Assembly (NCBI GenBank): GCA_014773175.1
Contig: VXCM01000993.1
Span: 1 to 64,000 of the forward strand
Length of the DNA stretch: 64,000 bases
Source of the DNA: Lucifuga dentata
Taxonomy: Eukaryota; Chordata; Actinopteri; Ophidiiformes; Bythitidae
Reading direction: 5' to 3'
Shown here: positions 12,001 through 32,110 of the stretch, piece by piece
How positions within the stretch are numbered: the stretch's first letter is position 1
Layout: each line of letters starts with the position of its first letter
Made by a program: the position numbers and the translations under genes
Notes under the pieces: model-generated
Told to the model about the DNA's origin: nothing
Database searches by the model: none
The model's input: the letters and a program-made list of their open reading frames with translations, nothing else

Positions 12001-12311
12001 TTAAAGGACCATATTGGTGGTTTTGTGAAAGTTTCTTAAACAAGTTTTGGGCAGTTTGGCTTTTTGGCAGTGATTCAAGTCGTCGATGTTGGCATTTCTT
12101 GCAAACAACTTGAGTCAACTGAATGTCAACTGTGATGGAATACTGTCTGTCAGGTGATTTTTATATCATACAAGCATGGACTGAAACCAGTGGCTGTCTG
12201 GAAAGTAGAAATTCAATCTAAGAACTCATGGTAACTGGTCAGCCATAAGGCAAAATATATGCAAATTGTAGTTACTTGGCTACAACATGTAAAACCGACA
12301 TAGTACTTTAA
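12001..12311. mobile_element. MITE copy 3, shorter TTAA-flanked relative
   Basis: It starts TTAAAGGACCATATTGGTGG and ends acatagtactttaa, again with TTAA at both edges. It shares ctgaaaccagtggctgtctg-gaaagtaga with the other two copies but is about half their length. It sits just downstream of the semaphorin stop codon and probably lies in its 3' untranslated region or immediate flank. Confidence 0.6.
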
Positions 12312-12427
12312 CAGCAGGAAAACATAACCTGCATATTGACTGAGGATGACACATAAACAAGTGTGCCAAATATAGAAGTCCATCATTGAGTCCAAACAGG
12401 CCAGTGCTGGACAGTCAGTCCTGTTCT

Positions 12428-19418
<6,991 letters not shown>

Positions 19419-21560
19419 GCAGGTAGCCCACAGAGATCTAAATCTGGACAAAAAAAAGAAGAAGGAATGAAGTATTATTATAGAGAGCCCCATGAGAAAG
19501 ATGAGACAGAAAAAGAAGGACAGGTGAGACGCTCCCTCTGTCTCTGATCTCTCTGATCAGAAGGTTGGCCTGCAGCTTTCAATTGGCCTGTAGCCCTTCT
19601 TATGGGAGACGTATAGTTTGACAGGAGAGAACAACGGCCAAATCTGCACACCTGCTCTGGAAAACTTGACAGGCCCTATTATTTATTTAAAGTGTAAATG
19701 CAATGAGGTATGTGTTCAGAGTTTATAATGTATTTCCAAGCAAAGTCGTTTGGAAAAATCTGAAAAGGAGTCTCCAACTTGTGTACGTTTTATTATATTC
19801 CATAAAACAACATTCAGACGCTCATCAGCGATTCTCTCTGTCTCTCTCCCCCTCAGTCTTTCAACACAGCGCATCCATATTGATGAGTGAAATACATGAC
19901 AGTTCAAAGAAACAGGTAGTCCTCTTTGAAACTATTTTTGACAGTTTCGGGGTGTTGAAACGTAGCCTAACTGTTAGACCTTAACTCAAGCATTCATTAT
20001 GCATCTGCACTTTGCTGGAAAGGATCCCATATAAATTATGAATACTAAAAGCTGAGTCCATAACATCCATTAAATTGTCTCCCTGAAGGTGTGCTTTTTT
20101 CAGACTATAAGCCATCCCACGGGCTTTTCTTTTTTTTTTTTTTTNTTTTTTTTTTTTTTTCTCATGACATACATGAAGCCAAGGCCTCTGGTAGCTAGCC
20201 TGTCTAGAAATGATGGATTTTAGTATATATTCATGGTGTTAATTCCCATGTGTTCTTATTTTCATTGCATTTTCTGTTATGAAATACAGCCGTGTGTGGT
20301 CAGTTTATGTGATCTGAACTATTTGATCAAAGTGATATGATTGGCATGCTGACTATTTAGAAATTAAAAACAGAAGCCACTGGGAATGCGTTCCAGCCCT
20401 CTTGGCATAATCCACAGTTGCCATAGCCAGCTTACCAGAGCAGCTTGATGCCTCCTATAGATATCTCACTGTGTGTGTGTGTATGTGTGTGTGTGTGTAC
20501 TGTAGACATACTTAAAATGATAAAAACACATTTTTTTTTCATGTGTTTGTGACCTAAATACAGGAGTGAAATCCCTTGAGTTTGTTTAAACCAAAATACA
20601 TAGTCTACTACTCATAAAAAAAAAAATAATAATAATAATTTTATAGTCTAAAAGAAGGTGTGTATATTATGGGGAATTTATAATAAATAAAACACAGATA
20701 CTTTACACGGTCTCTTTGATTATTGGGAAATCTGAGATAAAATCTGGGTAAGGCTAAGCAACAGGCCAATAAGCAAAATGTCTATTACTTGGTTAATGTC
20801 TAACTCATATAGTAACTTACAGCCATGTCCTACTCTTCATCTAAAATAAAGATTCAAGTACTCAGTATCTCTTCATGGGTCAATTGTAATTATTCACCAT
20901 GTGAAAACACTGGAATATAACCACATAAAATAAATACTTCTGCGCCTGTGTTGGTTTGTTTTCATGCTGGCCTGATTTGTAACTGTAACGGCATTTACAC
21001 ATGGCCTTTGAAAGACAAGAGAGTTTAAAGTTTTAAGATGCTGATGTGATATTTTTATGCTTTATATTTTTAAATATAATTGCAGGATTCATATAACCCT
21101 TTTCCGCGAACAGTGCGCACTTACCTGTGAACTCAACATCCAGAAATAGGAAGCGAACAAACGTGTCTTCAATCAATGATCGAAACTCGGATTCGGAATT
21201 ACCAATTTAAAAGTTCGCGCAGATGGAAACCAAAATGTCTTTCTTACCTTTGATTTCGGACTTTTGTCGATATAAGCTTCGCCTCTGAGCTCCAAAACTT
21301 GCGGGATGTTACCGCTGCATTCCCCGCGTTTTGCACCTCGGAGCTGGATTGGAAAATGTCTCTCAGTCCTGCGCAGACACAGAACAGTCCGGTAGTTTTT
21401 TTTTTTTCCTTTTTTTCTTTTTTGTTTTTTTTTAATTCCCTTAATAAAAACGACAACGAGTCAACCGCAGTTAACCGAAGGCATTTCTTCCATGAGACAT
21501 ATAAACGCAAAACCAGCTGATCTCCGACCGCTTATTCCACTTTCCCCAAAAGTTTACGCA
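19419..21560 (-). promoter_or_regulatory. semaphorin 5' leader, alternative first exons and promoter
   Basis: The signal-peptide exon extends upstream to an acceptor near 19443 (ttttttttgtccag). Minus-strand donors occur at 21125 (TCACAG|GTAAG) and 21248 (ATCAAAG|GTAAGA), each following GC-richer, CpG-containing sequence, so two alternative or consecutive untranslated exons are likely. Between 19444 and 21120 lie a GT microsatellite (about 20468-20500) and a poly-T/N run (about 20128-20160); no gene was seen there. Confidence 0.5.
20468..20500. repeat. GT microsatellite
   Basis: An interrupted (GT)n tract with one TATG interruption, within the 5' intron of the semaphorin transcript. Confidence 0.8.
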
Positions 21561-24500
21561 TGGATGGGAGTCGCCATCAGCGTGATGTGGTTTTTAAGAT
21601 GCTGCTCCATTTCTCCTTTAAAGGGAGTTTGATGGCGTCTGAGTGCAAATCAAGTGACCAGGTGCAGGTGTTGGAGAGTATGCCCTCTGTCCTCTCCCTT
21701 CTGTTCTGCCCCCACCCATCCTCCCTCTCCTGTTGGCCCACAGCAGCATTGGACCAAACCTCTTGGTACACCATATGGGTATAATTAACCCTGTCACTGC
21801 TGGTAACACTTTCCATCTCCAGTAGAGGTGAACTGCTCTCAGTATAATTTCAGTGTTCATAGAAAAGTTCAGTTTGGCTTGGATGCTTCAAATGCCACCT
21901 GGTGTGATGTGCATACAGTAATTTATTGAAACGGTTTTCTCATGCAGCAGGAGGCCCGTATGGCTTTTCTTATACCTGATGCAGTGATTCACTGATCTGC
22001 TGCTTGGAAAATGTCACATTACTCTCCAGTTCTACATGAGAATCTGATCAGCAGCAAAAAGATTCTTGGGATTCCTCTTTGGCTGGCTCCGGTGCTCACA
22101 ACAACGGTGACAAAGTAACTAGGAGGGGAGGGGAGGAGTGGGGGGACTGGACATAAAGGACATCTCTCCTGTTAACTGAGCTTTGAGCTTGAAATTAAAA
22201 TGGCTGTAGAGAGCTTCTCTTCAGTACTGGCTTTGTGGTGAACTCTGACGCAGGACGCTGCAGCGAAGACACAAAAGAAGAGGGTGAATATATTCTGAGC
22301 AATGGTCTTGCAGACAGTAAAATAAAATAAACGCATGAAGCAATGTGGTGTGTCAGTGTGTAAAAGGTCACAGAGGGCACTTCCTGGCAAGCGTCAGAAA
22401 GCTTTAATTTGAAATAAACTGGTCTCTAATGTATACTGTAGTAGTTGATTCATCCTGTGCAAGCAGCAGGAATCGCGTCCCATGTTGGGTTTCAGCCAGA
22501 TGTGATACAGCAGTGCGTCAAGATGTGTCCAGCTCTGTCTGTTTCCCACTCAGCAGGCGTCCCTCTGTTTCCAGCTGAGGAAATGAGTCATACGTGAGTG
22601 TGTGTATGCTGAATTCTGGTTTCCGTGTACTCTCAACTTTGACCACGGACACAGCACACACTGACCAGCTCCCACCCTCTCAACATCACCATTCAACAGG
22701 ATTATCTAACCAGCATCCACCCACTAGTGCCTCAATTTGATGAGTGAAATAGCAACAGCCATACAGTACTGTGTGTTCACCATCGGAATGCAGCTTTTGC
22801 TCTGTGTGCTTGAGTAGAAAGAGCAGGAAATAGAGGCTGAATAGCCCTGTTACCTACAACATGATGGATGGATTCTGTATCATGGAGACAGACAGCACTG
22901 TATTGGAAACCAAACATTGTCTGTCTTTCTTTTCATCTAATGCACAGGTGACGTGAAGTGTATGAGGTACATCCAAATGAATCCCTGACCCTCAGACACA
23001 TCAATCATGACAAACTGTATTGTCCCCTGGAGGGAAAATAAACCGTTATTTGACTTACTAATGGTCTTTTCCATATTGATAAATTGAATATTGAGAGTGT
23101 TTGAACACGTCCTGCTCCAGACTGCTTCAGGGTTTCTCCACACAATGCATGCTGGGACAGACTGCGACCCTGAGGTGGAATGAAAGGGTAAAGAAAGTAA
23201 TGTTAGCTTATTAATCAGAATTATTTAAAGTATTTACAGCCATGGCTTTACAAGCTTTTGCATGCTCATAATTATTATCTTCCAGGTCCAAAAAATGTAA
23301 ACAGCACAAAGTAAGATAAGGGAACAGGTGCTTCTGGTGACATCTATGAACTTCACACACCAGTGATTATCAAAGGAGAGCAACTTTGGAAAACATTTTT
23401 GACATGGAGGGCGCGTATGTGGCGCAGCATTCCAGTTGCAGCTTGCTTGGTTTGCACTGCATTAGAAGTGAGGTGATTGCAGGTTTTTACAGAAAAGGCC
23501 GTGCAGGCAGAACAGGAGCTTCCTCGAGACAGAGCAGCATCTGCGTTCGTGCAACATGCCACGTGTCTGCAGGGCCAGCAAGCCAGCCACTATCTGCCTC
23601 AAAGACAAGACTGGCACTCTCTCTCTCTCTCACTATAAAATGCAGCTGGGAGAATCAACAGCTGTTGAAGAATAGCTTCTTCCAAATAACAAGCGGTATG
23701 AGAGGAAGAGGGGGGTGTTACTGTACTTAAAAAAGGACTGAAAATATGCAAGGGGGATGAGTGAAAGTACAGTGCTTGTGTCCTAAAAGATAAATCTGTC
23801 AGCACTCTAGCAACAGCCTTTTGGTAAAAGCCTAATGGATGAGTGTCCCAGTGTTCTAATTAAAGATAAATTCTCTGTCCTGGGAATTTGAGTCCCTCAA
23901 AAGTGTAAAACGGTTGGGTTTTGAGACCTTCACTTCAACTCCATTTTCACCTTCATTTGTGCTTATGAGGGTATTAGTGAGAATACCGTGAGCATGTGTA
24001 GCGCTCTCCTTCACAGAAAATTGTGTATGCAAATACAGACGTGTACAGCATGTGCACACAGGCACGGATGCATACACACACACACACACTGTTTATAATT
24101 AAAATGAAAATGATGACCTTATCTCTCTCTCCATCCACACTCCTCTTTCTCTGTTTCTCTTTGCACACATCCTTCAGACACTGAACTCCAGGTGAATTTC
24201 AATGTCAGAGATGAGTAGGTACCACAAGCACTGCAATCTGTTCACTCTGTCAAGTGGTTGTGTGTGTAAGAGTGTATATGCACTTGCATGTGTAGGGGTG
24301 TGTGTGTGTGTGTGTGTGTGTAATGTGAATAGTGGGGGGTAGGCCCATTCATCTGTCTGGTGTGACTGTGGCTCTCTAACTGGGCCTGGGCGTCAGTATG
24401 CACTCTGTGATCTTCCAGATAAGAGTCATCCATCTGCTGTGTGTATCTGTCAGGACCGAGGCGGCTCAGCTTATCACGGCAGTCATCTATTTCCCTCAGT

Positions 24501-26658
24501 CATACTCAGTCTACCCCATTTTCTCATTCATCTCCAGTTCAAATGCTGCGTTTAATCTTGATTAGCTAGGCGAGACAACCGATACACACGCTGCTGTATT
24601 TAAAATCAGAGGAAAACAAGCATCTTTAAACATGCATGTGTAAACACGCATGCGGGGAAGCTTAAGAGCCTGTAAAAAAATGTGTGCAAAGACACATGCA
24701 CACGCAGGTAGTTGGTATTTGGAGCCCTTCTGCAAACTATCAGATTACCCTCCTTAGATGACCACCGTGCAACACAAGCCCTTTTCTTCCTCATACTCTA
24801 CATCATACAACGTAGCCCTCTCACCATTAACCACAGATGAAGAATGAGCTGTTGTGTGCGTGTTATCATTTAATTTTTCATTTACAGTGAATCAATCTGA
24901 GCAGCAGATACCAGGGAACCACCTTATGAAACCTGAGAAACATAAAGCAGTATGACAAGCTTTGTGTACAGTAGCAACAGCAGCGTAACCCTGGGGAGGG
25001 CAGTTTATACTAGGGAATCCATTTAGGCTTTTGCCACCCCACACATAACAAAGCCTTCCCAGAAAGCCCTCAGACCACAAAGCCACTGAGGGATGGCTTT
25101 GTTGTCCCAGCAATCTGTACTTAGTTTGTTACGATCAATATTGTAGGAACCACCCCATTATTAATTCATAATCAGAAAAACACGTCGTGCTTTGTGTTGT
25201 GTCAAATTTAACGGCTTCAGAGGAGACAAATGCATTTCATGTGGTATAATGTGTTTCCATCACCAGTATTAATAGTATATGCCCATTCTGGCCTGCATAC
25301 CCTGGTGCTGGGCCTACAGCAGGACAGGTTTTTGCTAGTGGAATATTTATAGCTGTGCATTAAAAGTGGAATCAAGGGTTTAAGTGTACCATTGCAACAC
25401 CGCTGGTGTTCCTTTGTCTGGGCCTGTCCAAAAATTTCTTACCCCGGGCTACAGTATGTGCAGTGCAAATAATACATGTAAAATGTCAGCGATATTACAT
25501 GCAGCCGTCATATCAAAGATTAAATGCAGATTGATGTTTAGATATGTTCCCATTAAGAAAATCATGTTTTAGCCAAGCGTTTTACAAGTGTCTGATATGT
25601 CACTAAGCCATGAAAGTATTTTATCTTAAAATAGTAAATACAAGTTTTAAATAATATGTCTAATTTATGCTTGCATACAGAGGAAATCAAAAAGAAATGG
25701 TATCAAAGCACTAATTTGGAACTTACGGTACACCCCTGTAATCTGAAATGTGACATCATTTGAACTACGCTGCCATCTTGTGGCTGTACTATGCTTAAAT
25801 TGAAGTCTTAGAAGTGATGCTTGTGTGTAAACCACAAATAGTAAAATGAAACAACTGCCTATTTTATTAGGTCAAAAGGTCAACAAGATTTACATTTTTA
25901 AGCAATCAAGATTAAACAAAGCAAGAAACAAACAGATACCTTAAAACTACAGTGTTCTATAAAATGCAGCACACAAAATAGAACTTCCCGATCATGTTTA
26001 TGTAGATTATTGGATACATTTATCTATGAATTAAACACCTACTGTCTCGTCCAAAGGAAATATAAATACTAGCTTAGTTACAATGTGCCCCATAAAATTG
26101 CTGTGAACTGAATTACTGACACTGCACAGTAAAAATCTCCTCTATATAGCAGAGCTGGTAACTAATGTAATCATTCTGTCCTATGTTTCATGCTTACAGA
26201 CAAGCCTTAATGTGGAAAATGTGTACAAAAATGTAATAAATACAATTCATAAAACAAAGAACACATCTTTAAACACAATACATGGATACAAACTAAACAT
26301 TAAAACTTTTCAGAGCAAATTCAAAGCATTAAGATCTAAAGGAAAGAATAAACTCAAGCCATGTTAGAAAAAAAAAAAGTAGAAACATAGGTCAAAATAC
26401 CCAACAAACTTAAAACATTATACTGGTTTACAATTGAATAGAGGGAAACTTGGTGTGCAGCAAGACTGAAGATATGAAGGAAGAACACAGGTTGCACATC
26501 AAACAATATTTGTTTCTATTTACTACAGCAGAGTCCACTTTTACAATAACCAGAGAGAAAATGTCTCAAATTCATGTTTCACTTAATAAAATGACCGCCA
26601 CAATCATCCCTGAGAACAAAATTTGGTTCAGTACACAACATATCTAAAATGTACTGTC
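21561..26658. other. long spacer between semaphorin and tspyl2
   Basis: Five kilobases with no exon chain. Open frames near 21.6, 22.2, 23.4 and 24.0 kb are uninterrupted by chance and show no family motif. Simple repeats occur at 23621-23632 (CT), 24072-24090 (AC) and 24299-24322 (GT). A segment near 23016-23045 (tgtattgtcccctggaggg) may be a decayed LINE tail. A minus-strand AATAAA (TTTATT near 25862 on the plus strand) is a possible distal poly(A) site for tspyl2. Confidence 0.5.
24299..24322. repeat. GT microsatellite
   Basis: About eleven uninterrupted GT units in the spacer upstream of the semaphorin gene. Confidence 0.8.
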
Positions 26659-27592
26659 GATTTACTAGAGATGGCAATTCCGACACCCAGGATCAATACG
26701 TTTCGAAGCCATTGGAAACTTCCGGTTTTGAAGCGGAGTCTGACAGTAGGTGCGTTTCTATCCACCTATTTTTATGCAAATTTTGAATATACACATATGA
26801 AAGTCTGAATGGAAACACCGGTAATTTGCATTAACTCCAAAATTCGCATTAAAAATTTAAGTGCTTGGCAGAGGTGGATCTACTGATTATTTGTATAAGA
26901 CGAAAATAAGACGAAATGCGAATAAAGTGGATGGAAACAGTTTATTTGCATTTGATGAAGATGTGGCGTGCGCTGCCTGGTGAGCACGCACACACATCTC
27001 AGAAGACCAGGTTGTCGTCAACAAGTGCCTGCAGAACAATGGATCCGTTATTCGTTATATCCAAGAAACATATTAGTTTTTCACAAATAACACACCGCAT
27101 AAACGACTGTTTTACCCACATTGAAAGTTTCGCTGACACATGGTACTCAGCACATGTGGCGAGTTTATAGAGCGCCATGGTAACACACTCTAAGGCGTCT
27201 GTTGGCTGCATTTAATAAGGCCATGTATAAGTGCTTACGGGCTGTAATAAGTATTCTTCCCACACCAAGGGTTTCATTTCGACTCTCCATGCTGTGTGTT
27301 TTGCTGTGGACATTTGTGTAGAATTACATCACCCTCCGAGATAATTCGCATAACGTAGTTGATGTAAACACGTATCAATTCGCATTTCCTTTAATTGAAT
27401 AATTAGAAATGCGTATTAAATATCCAAATAAGTTGGATGGAAACGCAGTGTCAGCTTTCCAGCGTTCTGGAGTTGCAGGTTTCTGCCAGCAGGTTGTGCA
27501 CAACCAAATGTTTCAAAACATTTCAAAACAATGTGTTTCAGATGTATCAAAACTATTTTGAAGATTCGAAATTGCCATCCCTATGATTTACC
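26659..27592. mobile_element. hAT-like non-autonomous element with 8-bp target duplication
   Basis: The element body is 26667-27584. Its ends are inverted: agagatggcaattccga on the left and the reverse complement of the right end, agggatggcaatttcga. Flanking octamers GATTTACT (26659-26666) and GATTTACC (27585-27592) match at 7 of 8 bases, the duplication length of hAT transposons. A poorly conserved second pair of inverted repeats lies inside (26740-27454), indicating a nested insertion. No transposase frame is visible. Confidence 0.8.
26740..27454. mobile_element. second MITE nested inside the hAT-like element
   Basis: The left end ctgacagtaggtgcgtttct-atcca and the reverse complement of the right end, ctgacactgcgtttccatcca, are inverted repeats that differ by a short indel; both continue into an ATTT-rich stretch. 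An internal copy of gtggatggaaacag-tttatt near 26930 suggests a composite or rearranged element. Target duplication could not be defined. Confidence 0.65.
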
Positions 27593-27999
27593 TTAAAATG
27601 GAGTGCTGAGTCTGATGATGACCACTGGAGGTTTTCTTTCTGTGAAGAAGCTTCGATGAAGTACTGAATGCCAACAAAAGGAGGCAGTCAAACTAAAATC
27701 ACTCCTGCATATTGGTAGGCTGTCAATATTCTCTTGTCCATTAATTAGAAGAAAATTAATTGTGTTGTCTGGCATAATGTATTCTAGGAGTCTGCTTAAA
27801 AACATGTTTCAATAGGTGAGTTAGACACATCAGAATACACATTACAGACTGTATAAAATGGGGGAAAGCGCTGCCTTGGCTTGATTATTGTTATTATTAT
27901 TGATAACCCTGATTTTAAATGTTATGCATTTTAGGTATAAAAACAACTAATATTCTGTGCATAAAAATGACTAAAAATTAAATTTTGGGAGAAAAGGAT

Positions 28000-30900
28000 T
28001 CAATCTTTGCTTTTGTACTCTTCATCAAGCTCCTCTTCATCATCCTCATCTCTTGTCCTCTGGTCCTGTGATGACTCCTCTTCATCAACGTAAACCTCCT
28101 CATCCTTTTCCCCAAATGACTCCATGTCTTCCTGTTCTCCTTCTTCTTCCTCCTCCTCTTCTTCTTGGGCATCCTGATCGCTGTCATCAGACCCTACAGA
28201 ACAAACAGATCTGCTAAATGACCCTTCTTGATATGACTGTAATTACTCCAAACACACGTTGTTTAAGTTAATGCAAACGATGGTCAGACTGTCAAATAAA
28301 ACTGTGTAATCAAAGACGGGAGAGTGTCGAAATACTAGATGAACTGCCACCCAAAGAGTTCCCAAACCCTATTTGTGATAATGGTGATTTTGCAACACTG
28401 TTGTTAGGAATGATGTCTTACCGTCAATCACAATTTCTCCACCATCCTCCTCCCCTGGACTCTCATCTGAGGAGGAGATATTTCCTGTCTATTCAGTTTA
28501 GCCTGTATTATTTCCACATTTATTTTTCAACTAAAACACAAGACACTGAGCTGGAGTCGAATAAGCCCTCTACCTCAGCAATTCACAACAGCTTCCATCA
28601 GAAAGCCATCTGCTTTTATCAATTTTGAAAACAAGTGATATTCACAGAATAACAGATAGATCTAATTCAGTGACTAAAATGTATCAGTATTATTAGTAGA
28701 CAATAATTGCAAATTGTTCCCCAACAGGCCTTGATGCATTTGGGCTTCAGCTGTATTCACAACTGATAGCCAGCTGCAGTTTGTTACTAACCTGCACTTG
28801 GTAACCTGTCTTCATCCTCATCATCCTCCTCTTCTTCCTCCTCCCTATTCTGCTCTTGTCCGGCCTCACTTGGCTCCTGGTCATCGTCGGAGTCTGAGAT
28901 AACCACACACTCATCTCCATTACTGTTGTCAGCTGCTCTGGGCCCACTGGCACTACTGAAGAAAAAAAAAAAAAAAAANAAAAAAAAAAAAAAAGACACT
29001 GATTAGTGAACACTCACTGGTTCAATATGCATTCCACCTGGTCTCAGCAGCTAAAAGAAAAAAAAAATGTCAGGAAACTGTTCGTGTTTACATGAACTAT
29101 AATTTCAGTGTCCTGAGGCCAAGAAAGCTTCTAGGCCGTTTAACTTAATAAGTGGTTTGCCCACTGATTACACATTACACAGTGTCTGTCTGCAGCTTGA
29201 CACACTTAGAGAACAGGTATGAGGGTGTGATGTTGTACCTGCCATTCTCCCTGGGTTCCCACAGTGGAGTGAGGTAGTATCTCAGCGGGTCCCTGTACAG
29301 GTCATCCTTCAGTATCTGAACACCAGCATACACATTATTTTCAGTATATATGGACGTCTGAGTTCTGAGCTCTGTAAAGCCTTTTAATAAACAGACCTGC
29401 AAGAATGGTTCTGAGTATCATTGCATGGGCTTAGATAGCATGCTCCATGTCTTCCAGCAAATTATTTGTAACTGCGATGTTGCAAATATTACTTAGGGTT
29501 ATGTCCAACAATAAAATCCTGACGTGGTATCTCAAAACCATTCACAATAGTACAATGTATAAAAATAGTTCAGTCAATACATAGTTAAACTGCCAGCTGC
29601 GCACTTATGAAACATTTTGCTATTATGTTTTTTTAATTCGTGACAGTCTCACCTGTGCTACATCATCTTGTCCTGGGCTGCTATGGTCACTGAACCAATT
29701 GAAAAAGGTCTGGTAAACACCACGTGCTGTCTTCCTGGGTTCACTATGAGCCGTCAGGTTCTGGCCACGATGCCACAGGATGGGGTTGGAGAATGACATG
29801 GGGGGTCCTAGACAGGACCAGTTATTAGAACTTAAAAGAATTTAAGCAGATGTATGTGTACGTACGTAAGCTAACTCTCATGGCCATAGTTTGGGATATT
29901 GCTGTAATGGATTATATCATACTAAAAGGAGTTTTTTTTTTTTTTCCAGGGGAAAATAACAGTCATAATATTCTCACAATATCAACCTTATGGTAACATT
30001 TACTGCAACAAAATATCCTATAACCAAACTGCGACAATTTTTAACATTTTAAAGAACAGCTTGTAATTTTGTCATAACTACTAAAGATATCACCTAGCCC
30101 TACAACTGTATGTGCCTTTATAGTTCCAGAATGTATAGTGTGACTTTTTGTATAATAATATAGTCCATTCTGTTTAACATCTATGACACAACATTAGAAA
30201 CCACAAGGTTGTTTTTACCTCCCATCCCAAGGTGGAGCTCCTTCATGATGATGTTGTTCTGGAAGTACGGATTCCGCCTGAAGTGGAAGCGGATCCTGTA
30301 GCCCAGCTTGTTATTCTTGAAAGACTCAATCTGTGAAAAGCATGAGGAATGATTTCAGTTTTAAAACAGTCCCACAAAATACTCAAACATTATAAGAACA
30401 CAACTTCAAAAGATTTACCTCAAGATCAGTCATGTAACTAAGAGCATCTTCATCAGTCTCATCAATGTGAGCTGAGAGATGAGGGTGGTTCAACAGCTGG
30501 CACACTGAAGTCAAGGAATACAATGATATGCTTATCTTTAATTACATCAGCTACTCAAACATAAAAGAGGTGCAAAAGAGAGACACGGAGAGATATGGAG
30601 AGGGATTTCCAGATTTAAGGATACTGCAGTCACCCAGAAACCAGGAATGGTTTTTGTAATAGAGCTGCGCTGGTCAAGGTGTGGCCGTCGCTGGCGACTC
30701 ATTTTCAGCTCGAGCCGCTGATGAAGCCGGGCACTCTTCTTCTCGAGAGCTTCCAGCCTCATCTGTACCTGCGCTAGAAGAGCCACTGACTGTCTTATCT
30801 CTGGGGCCATCTTCACTGAGACTATGGCACACTCCCCATCATCATTGTCCTCATTGTCTGATGGAAAAGAGGAGCTGGGTGTGGAGGAAGATCCTGGTGT

Positions 30901-31587
30901 GGAATCATCGCCCTCCTCTGCATCTGGCACATCATCTACATCTTCTCTGTCAGCACTACGCACAGATGTGGAGCTATCTGCTGCAGCTGCCTGAGTTTTG
31001 GAGCTTGTTTTTGAGGACTGCTGATGGCCTCGTTGTTTTAATTTGCTCCCATGCTTTACCTGTTTAGCTTTTTCAGATGAACAAGGAGTCTCTTCACTGT
31101 CTTCCCCATCAGCTCCTGTGAGACTGGCAAGTGCCTCAGCTGCTGCTATGGCTGCTGAATCGGACTTATCAAGTGAAGTTGATGGACACTGCTCTCTTCC
31201 TGCAGTCTGCTCTGCAGCTTGCTTTGCGTCAGCAGACTCGTGTGCATCTGAAGATTGGAGTTTTTCGGTCTCTCTTGTATCACAAGCGTCAGTACTGGTG
31301 GAGTTGTTGACAGGCAAGGCACCAGCGCTGTCAGTGCTGTCTGAACTCTTTCCCGCGTGTACAGCAGCTGGTTCGCCAACGTTAGCTTTTGATTCACTCC
31401 CAGCCGTTTCTTTACTTTCAGCTTCCCTACTTTTGCAGCTTTCAGAAATCAAATTCTCTTCATCTGATGTGTCTCTTACTTTAATAGACTTGCTGGGAAT
31501 CGTGCAACTTTCCTTCTGGTCGGGTGATGAACACCGTTTCCTCGACGCAGAGTCAGCGGACTGTTTGCAGTCCGTCACTTCACTCAT
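28000..31587 (-). CDS. tspyl2: TSPY-like protein 2 (NAP-domain nuclear protein)
   Basis: TSPYL2 (CDA1/DENTT) is a nuclear NAP/SET-family protein linked to TGF-beta and p53 responses and chromatin. Eight exons, right to left: 31587-30625, 30496-30419, 30330-30219, 29807-29653, 29315-29239, 28955-28792, 28466-28422, 28193-28000; 595 residues (human 693). The first 321 residues are in one exon: a Ser/Ala/Asp-rich, poorly conserved N-terminus, then the NAP backbone helix (SVALLAQVQMRLEALEKKSA) and IPGFWVTA. The NAP domain continues through LLNHPHLS, MTDLEIESFKN, RIRFHFRRNPYFQN, MSFSNPILWHRGQNL, FFNWFSDH and DLYRDPLRYYLTPLWEPR, to about residue 461. The rest is an acidic tail with long Glu/Asp runs, ending EEYKSKD. 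Exon 2 uses a CCAG|CTG acceptor ten bases after a decoy CAG, needed to keep frame. Xp11.22 neighbour GPR173 lies nearby. Confidence 0.93.
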
Positions 31588-32110
31588 GCTAGCTAGCTAG
31601 CCAAATTGCTAACGAGCTAGGTAGCCCGCCAGCTTAACTAAAGCAAAATTACCTGAATAAAATCGATTTGACAACTGAACTAAATATTTAACCAGCGTGG
31701 TTTCCTGCATCCGATGATAATCTGACCTACATTATCAGAGACGCTGGATCGGGATGGTAGCATTCGTATGTTCCGCGGCCTTGTGTAGCAATTAGTGAGC
31801 TATTGCTAACATCAGTAGCTACAAATAGCTAACGTTACTTAGCTAATGTTACCCGCTTCGTAAGTCCTCGCAGTCACGGCTGTGCAACATTTTCACACGT
31901 AAAACTCCAACAAGAAATAGACTGACGCGCATCCAAAATCACTAGACGTGTTGTTCAGCTATAAATGCGTATTTTTTATATTAGTTTATATTTGCCCTCT
32001 ATCCGCGCAGTAACGTGACAGAAAAACATTCATCTGATTGGCTGCGGCACGCCGCGCTAAGACGCCTCCACCAATCATTTACAAGGGTGTGTTTACATGA
32101 TAATCTCCAC
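31588..32110 (-). promoter_or_regulatory. tspyl2 leader and promoter region
   Basis: Upstream of the start codon the sequence becomes CpG-containing. On the minus strand there are CCAAT motifs (plus-strand gattggctgcgg at 32036-32047), while a plus-strand ccaatcattt lies near 32072. Repeated gctagc/gctaac motifs (31589-31620, 31785-31850) are simple, fish-typical sequence. No TATA box was assigned. Confidence 0.45.

Noticed and set aside
23386..23730. 114-codon open frame on the plus strand in the semaphorin-tspyl2 spacer
   Set aside because: No family motif, no splice support, and overlapping open frames on the other strand; compatible with chance.
31043..31600. 185-codon plus-strand frame opposite tspyl2 exon 1
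   Set aside because: Antisense shadow of a Ser/Ala/Asp-rich coding exon; no splice or domain support.
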